A stretch of 56,054 nt of DNA from Candidatus Poribacteria bacterium. GTDB lineage: Bacteria; Poribacteria; WGA-4E; WGA-3G. The position numbers were made by a program, and so were the translations under genes. Where the stretch lies: NCBI GenBank assembly GCA_003635255.1, contig PYJC01000072.1, forward strand, positions 1 through 56,054, in the 5' to 3' direction. This document shows positions 17,036-25,034 of this stretch, in pieces. Position 1 is the stretch's first letter. Each line of letters starts with the position of its first letter. The notes beneath the pieces are model-generated. The model did not search any database. It was not told the origin of the DNA and saw only the letters and a program-made list of their open reading frames with translations.

Positions 17036-18289
17036 TTAGGCTAATATCTGAATTCCGGCTGCTGGCAAGACACCGACGCGTGCGTGTTCTGGAAGTTTCT
17101 CTGCAAAAAGATGAATCACTTGTTTAAGGTTGCGAAAGAGGCGTGCAGCTGGGTATTCTTTGTGGAATTCATCTGCACCAAAGTGCTCAGACCAGACGTG
17201 TAGTTGGCTTCGGGGTCCGATTTGCGGCACTGGTGGTTCAATCGGAATCTGTTCGGCGCGCTGCTGGAGATAGCGCGGATAATCCAGTCTATCGTACAGA
17301 CCGTGGTAGCAGCTGCCATCACTGGCAGGGTAGAGTGCCAATGTATAGGCGTTCTGAAAATAACTAAAAGCTGCCAGTGCCTTATCCAGTTGGATTGCAT
17401 CAGAATCGAGCGGATAGCAGTTTGCCACAATCAAATCAGTCGCTTTTTCACTCGTTTCGGATATCGGTGTGCTATAAGTCTCCAAAGCGAAACGCGCGCC
17501 TGCACGATGCGCTTTTACAAAGTCCCCTAAGAATACTCCAGAGATCTCACGATGGGTATTCAGGGTCATGTTTACAATAGCATCAAGTCCGAGAATTTTT
17601 GCTGCCAGCTCAGCACAAGCGCGTCGGTCGGGTTCATCGCCCTCTTCTCCCTCAATAATTGCTGGGCCGCGGCTTGATGAGTAGGTATGAAAGTAAAATA
17701 TTGTCGCGAATCCTGAGACACCGGGGACAATCAACTTTGCCCCCCCAGTAAAACCGACAGAACTGTGCGGATAAATACCGCCGACACAGATTTTAAAATC
17801 CGCATCCGCAACAATACGGTTAATATAAATAGGCATCCCGTTATCAAGGCTACCGAGGGCGCGTAGATCACCACTCAGGAAATCATGGTTCGTTGCTTCG
17901 TATTCAGCCGCTACACCTGTTCCAATCTTTGCCGCGATCTCTTGATCGGTCAAGGGGCGGTGGGAGCCGGGCCCAATAACAAATCGGATTTCGGATTTCG
18001 GGACACCCGCCGATGCCAACTCACGCAGCAAAAACGGGATAACCTTATATGCAGGCGTCGGGCGGCTCAGGTCGTCTACAACAATAACAGCACTCTTTTT
18101 CCCCTTCGCGAGGTACGAAATACGGGGCGTGCCGATCGGTTCAGCAAACGCCTTTTCAATTTGTGCATCAGAAAGCGCAGGCGCGTCTTTAGGACCCAAT
18201 ACTTCGACTTCCCAACCTGTCGGAAAATTCAAAGTCAGTTCCTCATCCCCATACCAAGCACGGGAACGGACAGTGGCTGCGTTGTTCAT
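17036..18289 (-). CDS. larA: Lactate racemase-family (LarA) enzyme, copy 2
   Basis: 417 residues, a close paralog of the gene at 15733-16992, with the first 60 residues nearly identical and the C-terminal half more diverged. The catalytic set is intact at the same positions: His110 (GSHRPL), His175 (YPHSSVGF) and Lys185 (TGGAKLIVPG). Its ATG overlaps the pyrG stop (TAATG), with GGAGATGAG upstream as ribosome-binding site. The two copies are 43 bases apart. They may have different substrates or act as a heteromer; the divergence of the C-terminal half favours different substrate choice, but this is a guess. Confidence 0.85.
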   Translation of the reverse strand: MNNAATVRSRAWYGDEELTLNFPTGWEVEVLGPKDAPALSDAQIEKAFAEPIGTPRISYLAKGKKSAVIVVDDLSRPTPAYKVIPFLLRELASAGVPKSEIRFVIGPGSHRPLTDQEIAAKIGTGVAAEYEATNHDFLSGDLRALGSLDNGMPIYINRIVADADFKICVGGIYPHSSVGFTGGAKLIVPGVSGFATIFYFHTYSSSRGPAIIEGEEGDEPDRRACAELAAKILGLDAIVNMTLNTHREISGVFLGDFVKAHRAGARFALETYSTPISETSEKATDLIVANCYPLDSDAIQLDKALAAFSYFQNAYTLALYPASDGSCYHGLYDRLDYPRYLQQRAEQIPIEPPVPQIGPRSQLHVWSEHFGADEFHKEYPAARLFRNLKQVIHLFAEKLPEHARVGVLPAAGIQILA

Positions 18290-19920
18290 TATTTCTCATC
18301 TCCTTCCATATCTTCATCCTCGCACTGATAAGAAAGCACCGCCGCGATGAATTCACGGAAAAACGGATGCGGCATCAGTGGTTTGGATTGAAATTCAGGG
18401 TGGAATTGCGAACCTACCATCCACGGGTGATCAATTACTTCGGCAATCTCAACGAGGCTTTCATCCGGCGATAACCCACTAAAACAGAGTCCCGCCGATT
18501 CTAATTCGGAGCGATATAGGTTATTTAATTCGTAGCGATGTCGATGCCGCTCCAGAATGATAGGCTGCTGGTAAGCAGTATAACTTTTGGTATTTTCTTT
18601 CAAAACACACGGATAGTGTCCGAGTCGCATTGTCGCACCGAGGTCAGCAATTGAACGTTGTTCATGCATTAAATCTATAACCGGATAAGGTGTATTCTCG
18701 TCGACTTCTGTGCTATTTGCCTTTTCCATATTCGCTACGTGCCGAGCAAACTCAATCACGAGACACTGCATACCGAGACATAACCCCAAATACGGAATTC
18801 TGTTTTCACGGGCATAGCGCACGGCAACCAACATCCCTTCAATCCCTCGATAGCCAAAACCACCGGGAACGAGTATGCCGTCAATATTTTCAAAAACAGA
18901 ATCAAGGTTCGGATGTTCCGTGAGCGACTCCGCTTCTATCCACTCAATTTCAACAGCAGCTTCGTTGGCAATTCCGCCGTGTTTGAGGGCTTCCTGTACA
19001 CTGATATAGGCATCATTGCCGGTCGTATATTTTCCGACAATCGCAATTCGAGCCTGCTGCTTTGGGTTTTTCAGCTTTTCGACCATTGCCGCCCATTCGG
19101 CATCCATCGGGGCGCGTGCTTCAAGTCCAAGTTTCTTTGAAACGAGATGTCCCATCCCTTGGCGTTCAAAATTAAGCGGGATTTCATCAACGCATTTTGT
19201 GTCCAACCCTTCAAAAATACATTCTTCAGAGATACCACAGAGGAGCGCGATCTTCCGACGGAATGCTTCCTCCAGCGTCTGACTGGTGCGACAGAGCAAG
19301 ACATCGGGTAGGACACCCAATTCTTGAAGTTTGCGAATGCTGTGCTGTGTCGGTTTGCTCTTACTTTCGCCATTCGGTAAGGTATAAATGAGCGACACAT
19401 GCAGGAACATCGCATTCTCGCGTCCAACCTCAACCGCTATCTGTCGGATGGCTTCAACGAACGGCGGCATCTCGAAGTCACCGATGGTTCCACCTATCTC
19501 AGTAATGACGATTTCAGCTTCGTTATCCTCACCAATCTGGTAGACACGACGCTTAATCTCATCAGTAATATGTGGAATTAGCTGCACCGTTTCACCAAGA
19601 TAGTCGCCTCGCCGTTCCTTCTCAATCACTTCTTTATAAACAGAACCTGTCGTAAAGTTAGAATACTTGTTCAGATCAATGCCGAGGAACCGTTCATAAT
19701 TCCCAAGGTCAAGATCGGTCTCCGCGCCATCACGCGTAACGAAAACCTCGCCATGCTGAAACGGATTCATTACCCCCGCATCCACATTGAGGTACGGGTC
19801 AATTTTGACGACAATCACCTTAAACCCGCGATTGATAAGCAATCTGCCAAGGGACGCAGTTGTAATACCTTTACCGATACCTGAGATAACACCACCCGTC
19901 ACGAAAATGTATTTTGTCAT
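18289..19920 (-). CDS. pyrG: CTP synthase
   Basis: 543 residues, full length. It makes CTP from UTP, ATP and glutamine in the cytosol. The N-terminal synthetase domain begins KYIFVTGGVISGIGKGITTASLGRLL with its P-loop, and EIGGTIGD follows. The C-terminal class I glutaminase domain has the oxyanion and nucleophile region GGFGYRG and GLCLGMQCLVIEFAR (catalytic Cys), and ends with the His-Glu pair in QFHPEFQSKP. It lies 10 bases behind kdsB, whose reaction uses CTP, and its stop overlaps the next larA gene. Confidence 0.97.
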   Translation of the reverse strand: MTKYIFVTGGVISGIGKGITTASLGRLLINRGFKVIVVKIDPYLNVDAGVMNPFQHGEVFVTRDGAETDLDLGNYERFLGIDLNKYSNFTTGSVYKEVIEKERRGDYLGETVQLIPHITDEIKRRVYQIGEDNEAEIVITEIGGTIGDFEMPPFVEAIRQIAVEVGRENAMFLHVSLIYTLPNGESKSKPTQHSIRKLQELGVLPDVLLCRTSQTLEEAFRRKIALLCGISEECIFEGLDTKCVDEIPLNFERQGMGHLVSKKLGLEARAPMDAEWAAMVEKLKNPKQQARIAIVGKYTTGNDAYISVQEALKHGGIANEAAVEIEWIEAESLTEHPNLDSVFENIDGILVPGGFGYRGIEGMLVAVRYARENRIPYLGLCLGMQCLVIEFARHVANMEKANSTEVDENTPYPVIDLMHEQRSIADLGATMRLGHYPCVLKENTKSYTAYQQPIILERHRHRYELNNLYRSELESAGLCFSGLSPDESLVEIAEVIDHPWMVGSQFHPEFQSKPLMPHPFFREFIAAVLSYQCEDEDMEGDEK

Positions 19921-19930
19921 GAAAATTTCC

Positions 19931-20668
19931 TTATAAAGCCTCCAAAATCTGTTTTACCCGTTCCAAGTCAGCAGGAACATCAACGCCAATCAGTGGCGTA
20001 TCCGTTTCAACGACATGAATAGGCACATCATTTTCCAAAAAGCGTAACTGTTCTAAACCCTCCGCCAGTTCATACGGTGTTCTGTCCCACCTTGTAAAAG
20101 CGAGGAGCTGCGCCCGCCGGTAAGCGTACAACCCGACATGCCGATATACAGGAAATTTGTGTAGTTCAGTTTCAGTGATTTTACCAGGGATAGAGGCACG
20201 CGAAAAGTATAACGCATCACCATGAAGGTCTGTAACGACTTTTACAACGTTAATATCCCGGTAATCTACAACAGTTTTAACGCGCTGTTTTAATGTACAA
20301 ACCTGCACCTCTGGTTTGTCGAGGATGGGTCGGAGCATCAGGTCTATCTGTGCAGGTTTAAGTAACGGCTCGTCGCCCTGAATATTGGCGACAATATCAC
20401 AGTTCAGTCCCTCTGCAACAACAGCGACGCGTTCGGTACCAGTCTCGCATTCGCCGGTCATCTGAACGTTCCCGCCGAATCTGGTTACAGCATCGTAAAT
20501 CCCCTGGTCGTCGGTGGCGACAATCACTTCGTCCAGTGTTTCTGCGCGACAGGCACTTTCATAGACATGTTGCACCATCGGCTTCCCGAGAAGATCCACC
20601 AACGGCTTGCCCTCAAAACGACTGGAGGCGTAGCGAGCCGGAATAATTCCTACACTTTGCAACCTCAT
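19931..20668 (-). CDS. kdsB: 3-deoxy-manno-octulosonate cytidylyltransferase (CMP-KDO synthetase)
   Basis: 245 residues, full length. It activates KDO with CTP for lipopolysaccharide inner-core synthesis, so it marks a diderm envelope. Motifs: IIPARYASSRFEGKPLVDLLGKPM at the N-terminus (nucleotide binding), VIVATDDQGI, NIQGDEPLL and YFSRASIPG, then HVGLYAYRR and the C-terminal ENDVPIHVVETD. GAGGGGG sits just before ATG 20668. It is the first gene of a tight minus-strand run: kdsB, pyrG, larA, larA, dctQ, dctM. Confidence 0.95.
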   Translation of the reverse strand: MRLQSVGIIPARYASSRFEGKPLVDLLGKPMVQHVYESACRAETLDEVIVATDDQGIYDAVTRFGGNVQMTGECETGTERVAVVAEGLNCDIVANIQGDEPLLKPAQIDLMLRPILDKPEVQVCTLKQRVKTVVDYRDINVVKVVTDLHGDALYFSRASIPGKITETELHKFPVYRHVGLYAYRRAQLLAFTRWDRTPYELAEGLEQLRFLENDVPIHVVETDTPLIGVDVPADLERVKQILEAL

Positions 20669-20850
20669 GCCCCCTCAGAATACCTTAAATTTTTATTTAT
20701 ATTCCAAATCAGTTTAACGCAAAGTGAAGTTAAAATCAAACAAATTTTCGATTTTCGTTGCAGACACTAATAGAAAAGTGGTAAACTTTAATAGAAGTGA
20801 GTCGTTTTAGTTCAATAACGGATAAATAGTTTCTCATAGGAGATTTTGGC

Positions 20851-21684
20851 ATGAAACGTAACTTAAGGTCTATAATATCGGATTGTAAGCGCGCCCCTTA
20901 TCTGGTGTACTTACTTCTCATAGGGGCACTTTGTCTACATTCAATGGATTTCGCATCCGCTGAGCCCTTAGACCCGGATTTAGTACTATATTTTGATTAT
21001 GAAGACTTTAAGGGTGATACCGTCCTCGAAAAATCTGGACGTGGCTACGATGGGGCAATCAATGGAAAGGTCACGCAGTCCAAAGACGGGAAATTCGGCA
21101 GCGCAGCCCATTTCGTCCTTGGCAGTTTCCTTGACTTAGATGGTCCCAATATCAAGCCTGATGACATTCCTACTGAAGGCATGAGCGTCGTCGCCTGGAT
21201 TAACGTTGAAGCTATCGCTGATATGGCAATCTTCAACGCACGCGCAGCGGATAATACTTGGCTTGTACACCCTGAAGCACGCGGGAGTGGTAAATATCGT
21301 TGGCTCAATCGGAGCCCCGGTAGTACAATATTCGATATTCGCGCTGGCGATAATAAAGATAATGAATGGCAGCATTACGCTGGCACATTCAGCCGTGCCG
21401 AAGGGTTAGCCGTACTTTATATCAACGGTAAAAATGTTGGTGAAGAAAAGGCGCGCGTCCCGACACCGATCGCAGGCGATTGGGATCAGGGGGCACGTGT
21501 CGGCTATAACATCGACGACAACCGTCCTTTCGCCGGACTAATGGATGACCTTAACGTCTGGAAACGTGGGCTTACTGAAGAAGAAGTCAATATAATTATG
21601 AGCGAGGGAGTCGACGCGTTTCTTGCTGTCGAAGCACAAGGAAAACTCGCAACGACTTGGGGAAAACTCAAAGCATCAAAGTAA
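20851..21684 (+). CDS. Secreted LamG-domain protein, tandem copy 1 of 3
   Basis: 277 residues. ATAGGAG precedes ATG 20851. The N-terminal hydrophobic signal sequence (LVYLLLIGALCLHSMDFASA) ends near residue 38. A LamG domain starts DPDLVLYFDYEDFKG and includes KSGRGYDGAINGKV, SVVAWINVEA, NEWQHYAGTFSRAEGLAVLYINGK and GLMDDLNVWKRGLTEEEV. It ends in VEAQGKLATTWGKLKASK. The following two genes are close paralogs in the same orientation with conserved leaders, so this is a tandem triplication, probably one operon. The domain likely binds a polysaccharide or protein outside the cell; no catalytic site seen. Confidence 0.85.
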   Translation: MKRNLRSIISDCKRAPYLVYLLLIGALCLHSMDFASAEPLDPDLVLYFDYEDFKGDTVLEKSGRGYDGAINGKVTQSKDGKFGSAAHFVLGSFLDLDGPNIKPDDIPTEGMSVVAWINVEAIADMAIFNARAADNTWLVHPEARGSGKYRWLNRSPGSTIFDIRAGDNKDNEWQHYAGTFSRAEGLAVLYINGKNVGEEKARVPTPIAGDWDQGARVGYNIDDNRPFAGLMDDLNVWKRGLTEEEVNIIMSEGVDAFLAVEAQGKLATTWGKLKASK

Positions 21685-21715
21685 AAGGATGGTTCATCTA
21701 AAGGAGGATTAAAAG

Positions 21716-22540
21716 ATGAAACGACATCTTATACTAACCCCTTATCTGATGTGCTTACTTCTCATAAGCACACTCTGTCTCCTTACAGCAGAAATGCAGG
21801 ACGTATCCGCTGAGGCTTTAGATCCGGATTTGGTCGTATATTTCGACTACGAAGATTTCAAGGGAAAGACCGTCTTTGAAAAATCCGGACGGGGGTACGA
21901 CGGTGAGATCAACGGGGATATCACACAATCTGATGACGGGAAGTTCGGAAAAGCCGGTCATTTTGAAGCCAACAGCTTCCTCGATTTAGATGGAGCCAAT
22001 GTTGATCCTGATGATATTCCTACCGAGGGCATGAGTGTCGTCGCATGGATTAACGTTGAAGCCATATCCGATATGGCGATTTTCAACGCACGCGCAGCCG
22101 ATGGCACATGGCTTGTACACCCAGAAGCTCGTGGCGATGGAAACTATCGTTGGCTCAATCGGGGACCTAACCCCGGTCGGACAATATTTGATATCCGCGC
22201 TGGCGAAAACAAAGCCAATCAATGGCAGCATTACGCCGGCACCTACAGTCGCGCCGACGCAAAAGCCGTGCTCTACATCAACGGCAAACAAGTCGGTGAA
22301 GAAGCGGCTCGCCTCGACACACCTATCGCAGACAACTGGGGCCAAGGCGCACGGGTCGGCTTCAACATCGACAACAAGCGGCCTTTCACCGGACTGATGG
22401 ACGAACTCAACGTCTGGAAACGTGGCTTAACAGAAGAAGAAGTCAATATGATTATGAGTGACGGGGTCGACGCGTTTCTCGCTGTAGAAGCACAAGGCAA
22501 ACTCGCAACGACCTGGGGTAAACTCAAGGCATCTAAATAA
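21716..22540 (+). CDS. Secreted LamG-domain protein, tandem copy 2 of 3
   Basis: 274 residues. AAGGAGG lies before ATG 21716. Signal sequence LMCLLLISTLCLLTAEM up to about residue 36, then a LamG domain with the same landmarks as copies 1 and 3 (VYFDYEDFKG, KSGRGYDGEING, NQWQHYAGTYSRAD, GLMDELNVWKRGL). The C-terminal tail VEAQGKLATTWGKLKASK is identical to that of copy 1. The 31-base gap to copy 1 has a leader (GGTTCATCTAAAGGAGG) that is repeated almost exactly before copy 3. Confidence 0.85.
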   Translation: MKRHLILTPYLMCLLLISTLCLLTAEMQDVSAEALDPDLVVYFDYEDFKGKTVFEKSGRGYDGEINGDITQSDDGKFGKAGHFEANSFLDLDGANVDPDDIPTEGMSVVAWINVEAISDMAIFNARAADGTWLVHPEARGDGNYRWLNRGPNPGRTIFDIRAGENKANQWQHYAGTYSRADAKAVLYINGKQVGEEAARLDTPIADNWGQGARVGFNIDNKRPFTGLMDELNVWKRGLTEEEVNMIMSDGVDAFLAVEAQGKLATTWGKLKASK

Positions 22541-22568
22541 AGGAATGGTTTATCTAAAGGAGAAAACA

Positions 22569-23393
22569 ATGAAACGAAATCTTATACGAACCCATTATCT
22601 AATGTGCTTATTTCTTATAGGTGCGCTCTGTCTGCTTACGGCAGAAATGCAGGACGCATCCGCGCAAATTTTAGATCCGGATTTGGTCCTGTACTTTGAC
22701 TACGAAGACTTCGATGGAAATACCGTCCTTGAAAAATCTGGACGCGGTTACGATGGCGAAATTAATGGCGATGTCACACAATCCAACGATGGGAAATTCG
22801 GCAAAGCCGCCCATTTCGCCGCCAACAGTTTCCTCGATTTAGACGGTCCCAATGTTAAGGCTGAGGATATTCCAACCGAAGGCATGAGTCTCCTCGCGTG
22901 GATTAACGTTGAATCCGTATCCGATATGGCACTTTTCAACGCACGCGCAACCGATGGCACATGGCTTGTACACCCAGAAGCTCGTGGCGACGGAAACTAT
23001 CGTTGGCTCAATCGGGGTCCTAACCCCGGTCGGACGATCTTTGATATCCGCGCTGGCGAAAACAAAGCCAATCAATGGCAACATTACGCTGGCACGTTCA
23101 GTTACGCAGACGGATTAGCCGTGCTCTACATCAACGGTGAAAAGGTCGGTGAAGAAAAGTCCCGCCTTGACACGCTTATCGCAGACAATTGGGGGCAGGG
23201 CGCGCGCGTCGGTTTCAACATCGACGACAAACGTCCTTTCACCGGACTGATGGATGACTTTAACCTCTGGAAACGCGGTTTGTCAGAGGAAGAAGTCCTT
23301 GACATCATGAACAACGGGCTTGGCGCAACGCTCACCGCAGTAGAAGCACAAGGCAAACTCGCTACGACTTGGGGCAAGCTCAAAGCAAACTAA
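22569..23393 (+). CDS. Secreted LamG-domain protein, tandem copy 3 of 3
   Basis: 274 residues from ATG 22569, chosen because AAAGGAG precedes it and the protein then aligns with copies 1 and 2; the frame extends eight codons upstream. Signal sequence LMCLFLIGALCLLTAEM, LamG domain with KSGRGYDGEINGDV, MSLLAWINVES, NQWQHYAGTFSYADG and GLMDDFNLWKRGLSEEEVLDI, then the tail VEAQGKLATTWGKLKAN. It lies 28 bases after copy 2, and a strong GC-rich hairpin follows at 23425-23449. Confidence 0.85.
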   Translation: MKRNLIRTHYLMCLFLIGALCLLTAEMQDASAQILDPDLVLYFDYEDFDGNTVLEKSGRGYDGEINGDVTQSNDGKFGKAAHFAANSFLDLDGPNVKAEDIPTEGMSLLAWINVESVSDMALFNARATDGTWLVHPEARGDGNYRWLNRGPNPGRTIFDIRAGENKANQWQHYAGTFSYADGLAVLYINGEKVGEEKSRLDTLIADNWGQGARVGFNIDDKRPFTGLMDDFNLWKRGLSEEEVLDIMNNGLGATLTAVEAQGKLATTWGKLKAN

Positions 23394-23424
23394 CAAAAAT
23401 GGGAAGGATTCAAACCTTTTCCGG

Positions 23425-23449
23425 TAGGCGCGCTGCATCAGCGCGCCTA
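23425..23449 (+). terminator. GC-rich hairpin after the LamG cluster
   Basis: Perfect stem TAGGCGCGCTG (23425-23435) / CAGCGCGCCTA (23439-23449) with a CAT loop. It has no T run, so it may be a 3' stabiliser or a repeat rather than a true intrinsic terminator. Confidence 0.5.
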
Positions 23450-23487
23450 TCAAATTCGCGTAAGTCTTGAGGAAAGGCAGGAACGGG

Positions 23488-23775
23488 TTATGGATCGGAT
23501 GGCTTGGACGGTGGATCCGCTTCCGGCGCATCTGGTTCCGTGGTAGTCTCTGAAGCCGAAAACGTGTTGAGTAACTCGGCACGATAATCCGCTTGTAAAA
23601 GCAATTCCTTATTGGCGCGGATACTCGCTTCATGGAACCAATAGACTTTGCAGCGTCGATAGTAACATTGTAAGTGTCCAGCGTTGACTGCCCATCTGAG
23701 AACTTCAGATGAAATATCGAGTATCGCTGCCGATTCCTCTAAACTATACTCAACCACGGCATTGCGTATTTGCAT
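23488..23775 (-). CDS. Small helix-turn-helix (excisionase/MerR-like) protein
   Basis: 95 residues from ATG 23775. VEYSLEESAAILDISSEVLRWAVNAGHL followed by YYRRCKVYWFHEASIRANKE has the shape of a MerR/excisionase-type winged helix: helix, turn, recognition helix, then a strand ending in a tyrosine/tryptophan wing. The C-terminal 30 residues are Ser/Thr/Pro/Glu-rich and probably disordered. The open frame continues upstream to 23808, but those codons come from the left hairpin of an IS200/IS605-like element, so the insertion may have removed the original promoter or start. The DNA target is unknown. Confidence 0.55.
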   Translation of the reverse strand: MQIRNAVVEYSLEESAAILDISSEVLRWAVNAGHLQCYYRRCKVYWFHEASIRANKELLLQADYRAELLNTFSASETTTEPDAPEADPPSKPSDP

Positions 23776-23803
23776 CTTTTCATCTAATTTTACGGTTTGG
23801 AAA

Positions 23804-24190
23804 CCCAAGTCTTTAGACTTGGGAGGAAAATCGCCCTCGTGAATTAGACCATGGGTCTAAGGTTGGAAAAACACACATTCTATAGAATGTTGCAGTGCCT
23901 TAACATAATGAATACCAGATAGAATTGTCAACGCACTACAACCGCATGAATGTTGGTAGACTCCCTTTCGGGTTGTATGTTTCCCCATCCAGATCACAAC
24001 ACCCACGCTACCTGGGACTTGGGGAGCATCCTTAGACATATCCTAACCAACAGGATATATCGTTTGACAGACATGTTAGAGCTACCACACTCTGGTGTTG
24101 CGATATTTTACTGTAGAAAACTGTTTAACTTGTGGCGTGGACGCTTGGTATGCGCTTCTCACAAGCCCAAGTCTTTAGGCTTGGGTAGTT
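23804..24190. mobile_element. IS200/IS605-like non-autonomous element or remnant
   Basis: Left hairpin CCCAAGTCT-TT-AGACTTGGG (23804-23823) and right hairpin beginning CCCAAGTC and ending GGCTTGGG (24166-24185) followed by TAGTTGACC. These are typical subterminal palindromes of IS200/IS605 elements. The roughly 340 bases between them contain no intact tnpA or tnpB and no convincing coding frame. It may be a decayed copy or a small element mobilised in trans by a TnpA elsewhere. Confidence 0.65.
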
Positions 24191-24277
24191 GACCTCCAAT
24201 TTGCTATTGCAAGGCAGGATTTCGTGCCTCTCGAAATTATAAGAGATTCAACATCATAGGTCAAGCGGAATTTTATA

Positions 24278-24895
24278 ATGCAGTATAGGTATGTTAGTTA
24301 CGTCTTCGCAAGATACTTTAAACCGTGGTTTATATGCAGCCTAATCCTCTGTAGTTTTATAACAGGCTTAGATGTAGCTGCTGAAAACTTCTTATCGCGC
24401 TGGGATCAAACACTTTTTGATCGTATCTACGATGCACCACCACGCCAGCAACCGACGTGGACAGTTATGGAAAGGATCTCAGATTTTGGGGACTATCGGG
24501 CAGTAATGGGAGCATCAGCTCTGCTCATGGCGTACGGAAATGACGCACACCGGGAAACCGGAAAACTTTTATTTTCCGCGTATATGAGTGCAGGGGTTAT
24601 AACGTATGGCATGAAAAGACTGGTGGGGAGAAAGCGACCCCTCGATACAACATTGGGAAATCCGTCCTTACCGTCAGGGCATGCCTCGATTGTGTTCAGT
24701 GCTGCCACGATTTTAGGATATCGATATCCAAAGTTACGAATTCCACTCTATATCGGCGCTGGACTCGTTAGTTTTTCGCGCGTCTATTTAGGACGGCATT
24801 ATACTTCAGATGTTGTCGTCGGTGCAGCAATCGGCACTGCAACAGGGATACTCGTTTGGCATAACCGTGTTACGTTGTTAAAATGGGAGTTTTAA
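24278..24895 (+). CDS. PAP2-family membrane phosphatase
   Basis: 205 residues with several membrane segments. The three PAP2 catalytic motifs are present in order: KRLVGRKRP (K-x6-RP), PSGHAS (PSGH, catalytic His) and SRVYLGRHYTSDVVVGA (SR-x5-H-x3-D). Such enzymes dephosphorylate lipids such as phosphatidic acid or undecaprenyl diphosphate at the membrane. The start has no strong ribosome-binding site. The gene stands alone, with a stem-loop after its stop. Confidence 0.9.
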   Translation: MQYRYVSYVFARYFKPWFICSLILCSFITGLDVAAENFLSRWDQTLFDRIYDAPPRQQPTWTVMERISDFGDYRAVMGASALLMAYGNDAHRETGKLLFSAYMSAGVITYGMKRLVGRKRPLDTTLGNPSLPSGHASIVFSAATILGYRYPKLRIPLYIGAGLVSFSRVYLGRHYTSDVVVGAAIGTATGILVWHNRVTLLKWEF

Positions 24896-24906
24896 TGTTT
24901 TCAAAC

Positions 24907-24935
24907 GATAGTGAGGTTGGGAGACCTCCGCTATC
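24907..24935 (+). terminator. Stem-loop after the PAP2 gene
   Basis: GATAGTGAGGT (24907-24917) pairs imperfectly with ACCTCCGCTATC (24924-24935), followed by AAGAGACTTTTAT. A possible weak intrinsic terminator. Confidence 0.5.
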
Positions 24936-24980
24936 AAGAGACTTTTATGTTCACCACAAATGGTACTGAAACTAAAATCC

Positions 24981-25009
24981 TTGACAATAAAATTCGCGAT
25001 GCGTAAAAT
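24981..25009 (+). promoter_or_regulatory. Sigma-70-type promoter of the lipoprotein gene
   Basis: TTGACA (24981-24986), 17 bases, TAAAAT (25004-25009). GGAGG follows at 25021. Confidence 0.8.
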
Positions 25010-25034
25010 ATAATTACACAGGAGGGTGAGAATC

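Noticed and set aside
16390..17127. 245-codon plus-strand frame
   Set aside because: Antisense to larA copy 1, which has catalytic residues and tight neighbours. No homology recognised.
23950..24192. 80-codon frame within the IS200/IS605-like element, ending KPKSLGLGS
   Set aside because: The last codons are simply the right-hand hairpin read as protein. The rest lacks TnpB motifs such as the zinc-finger Cys pairs or the DED residues.
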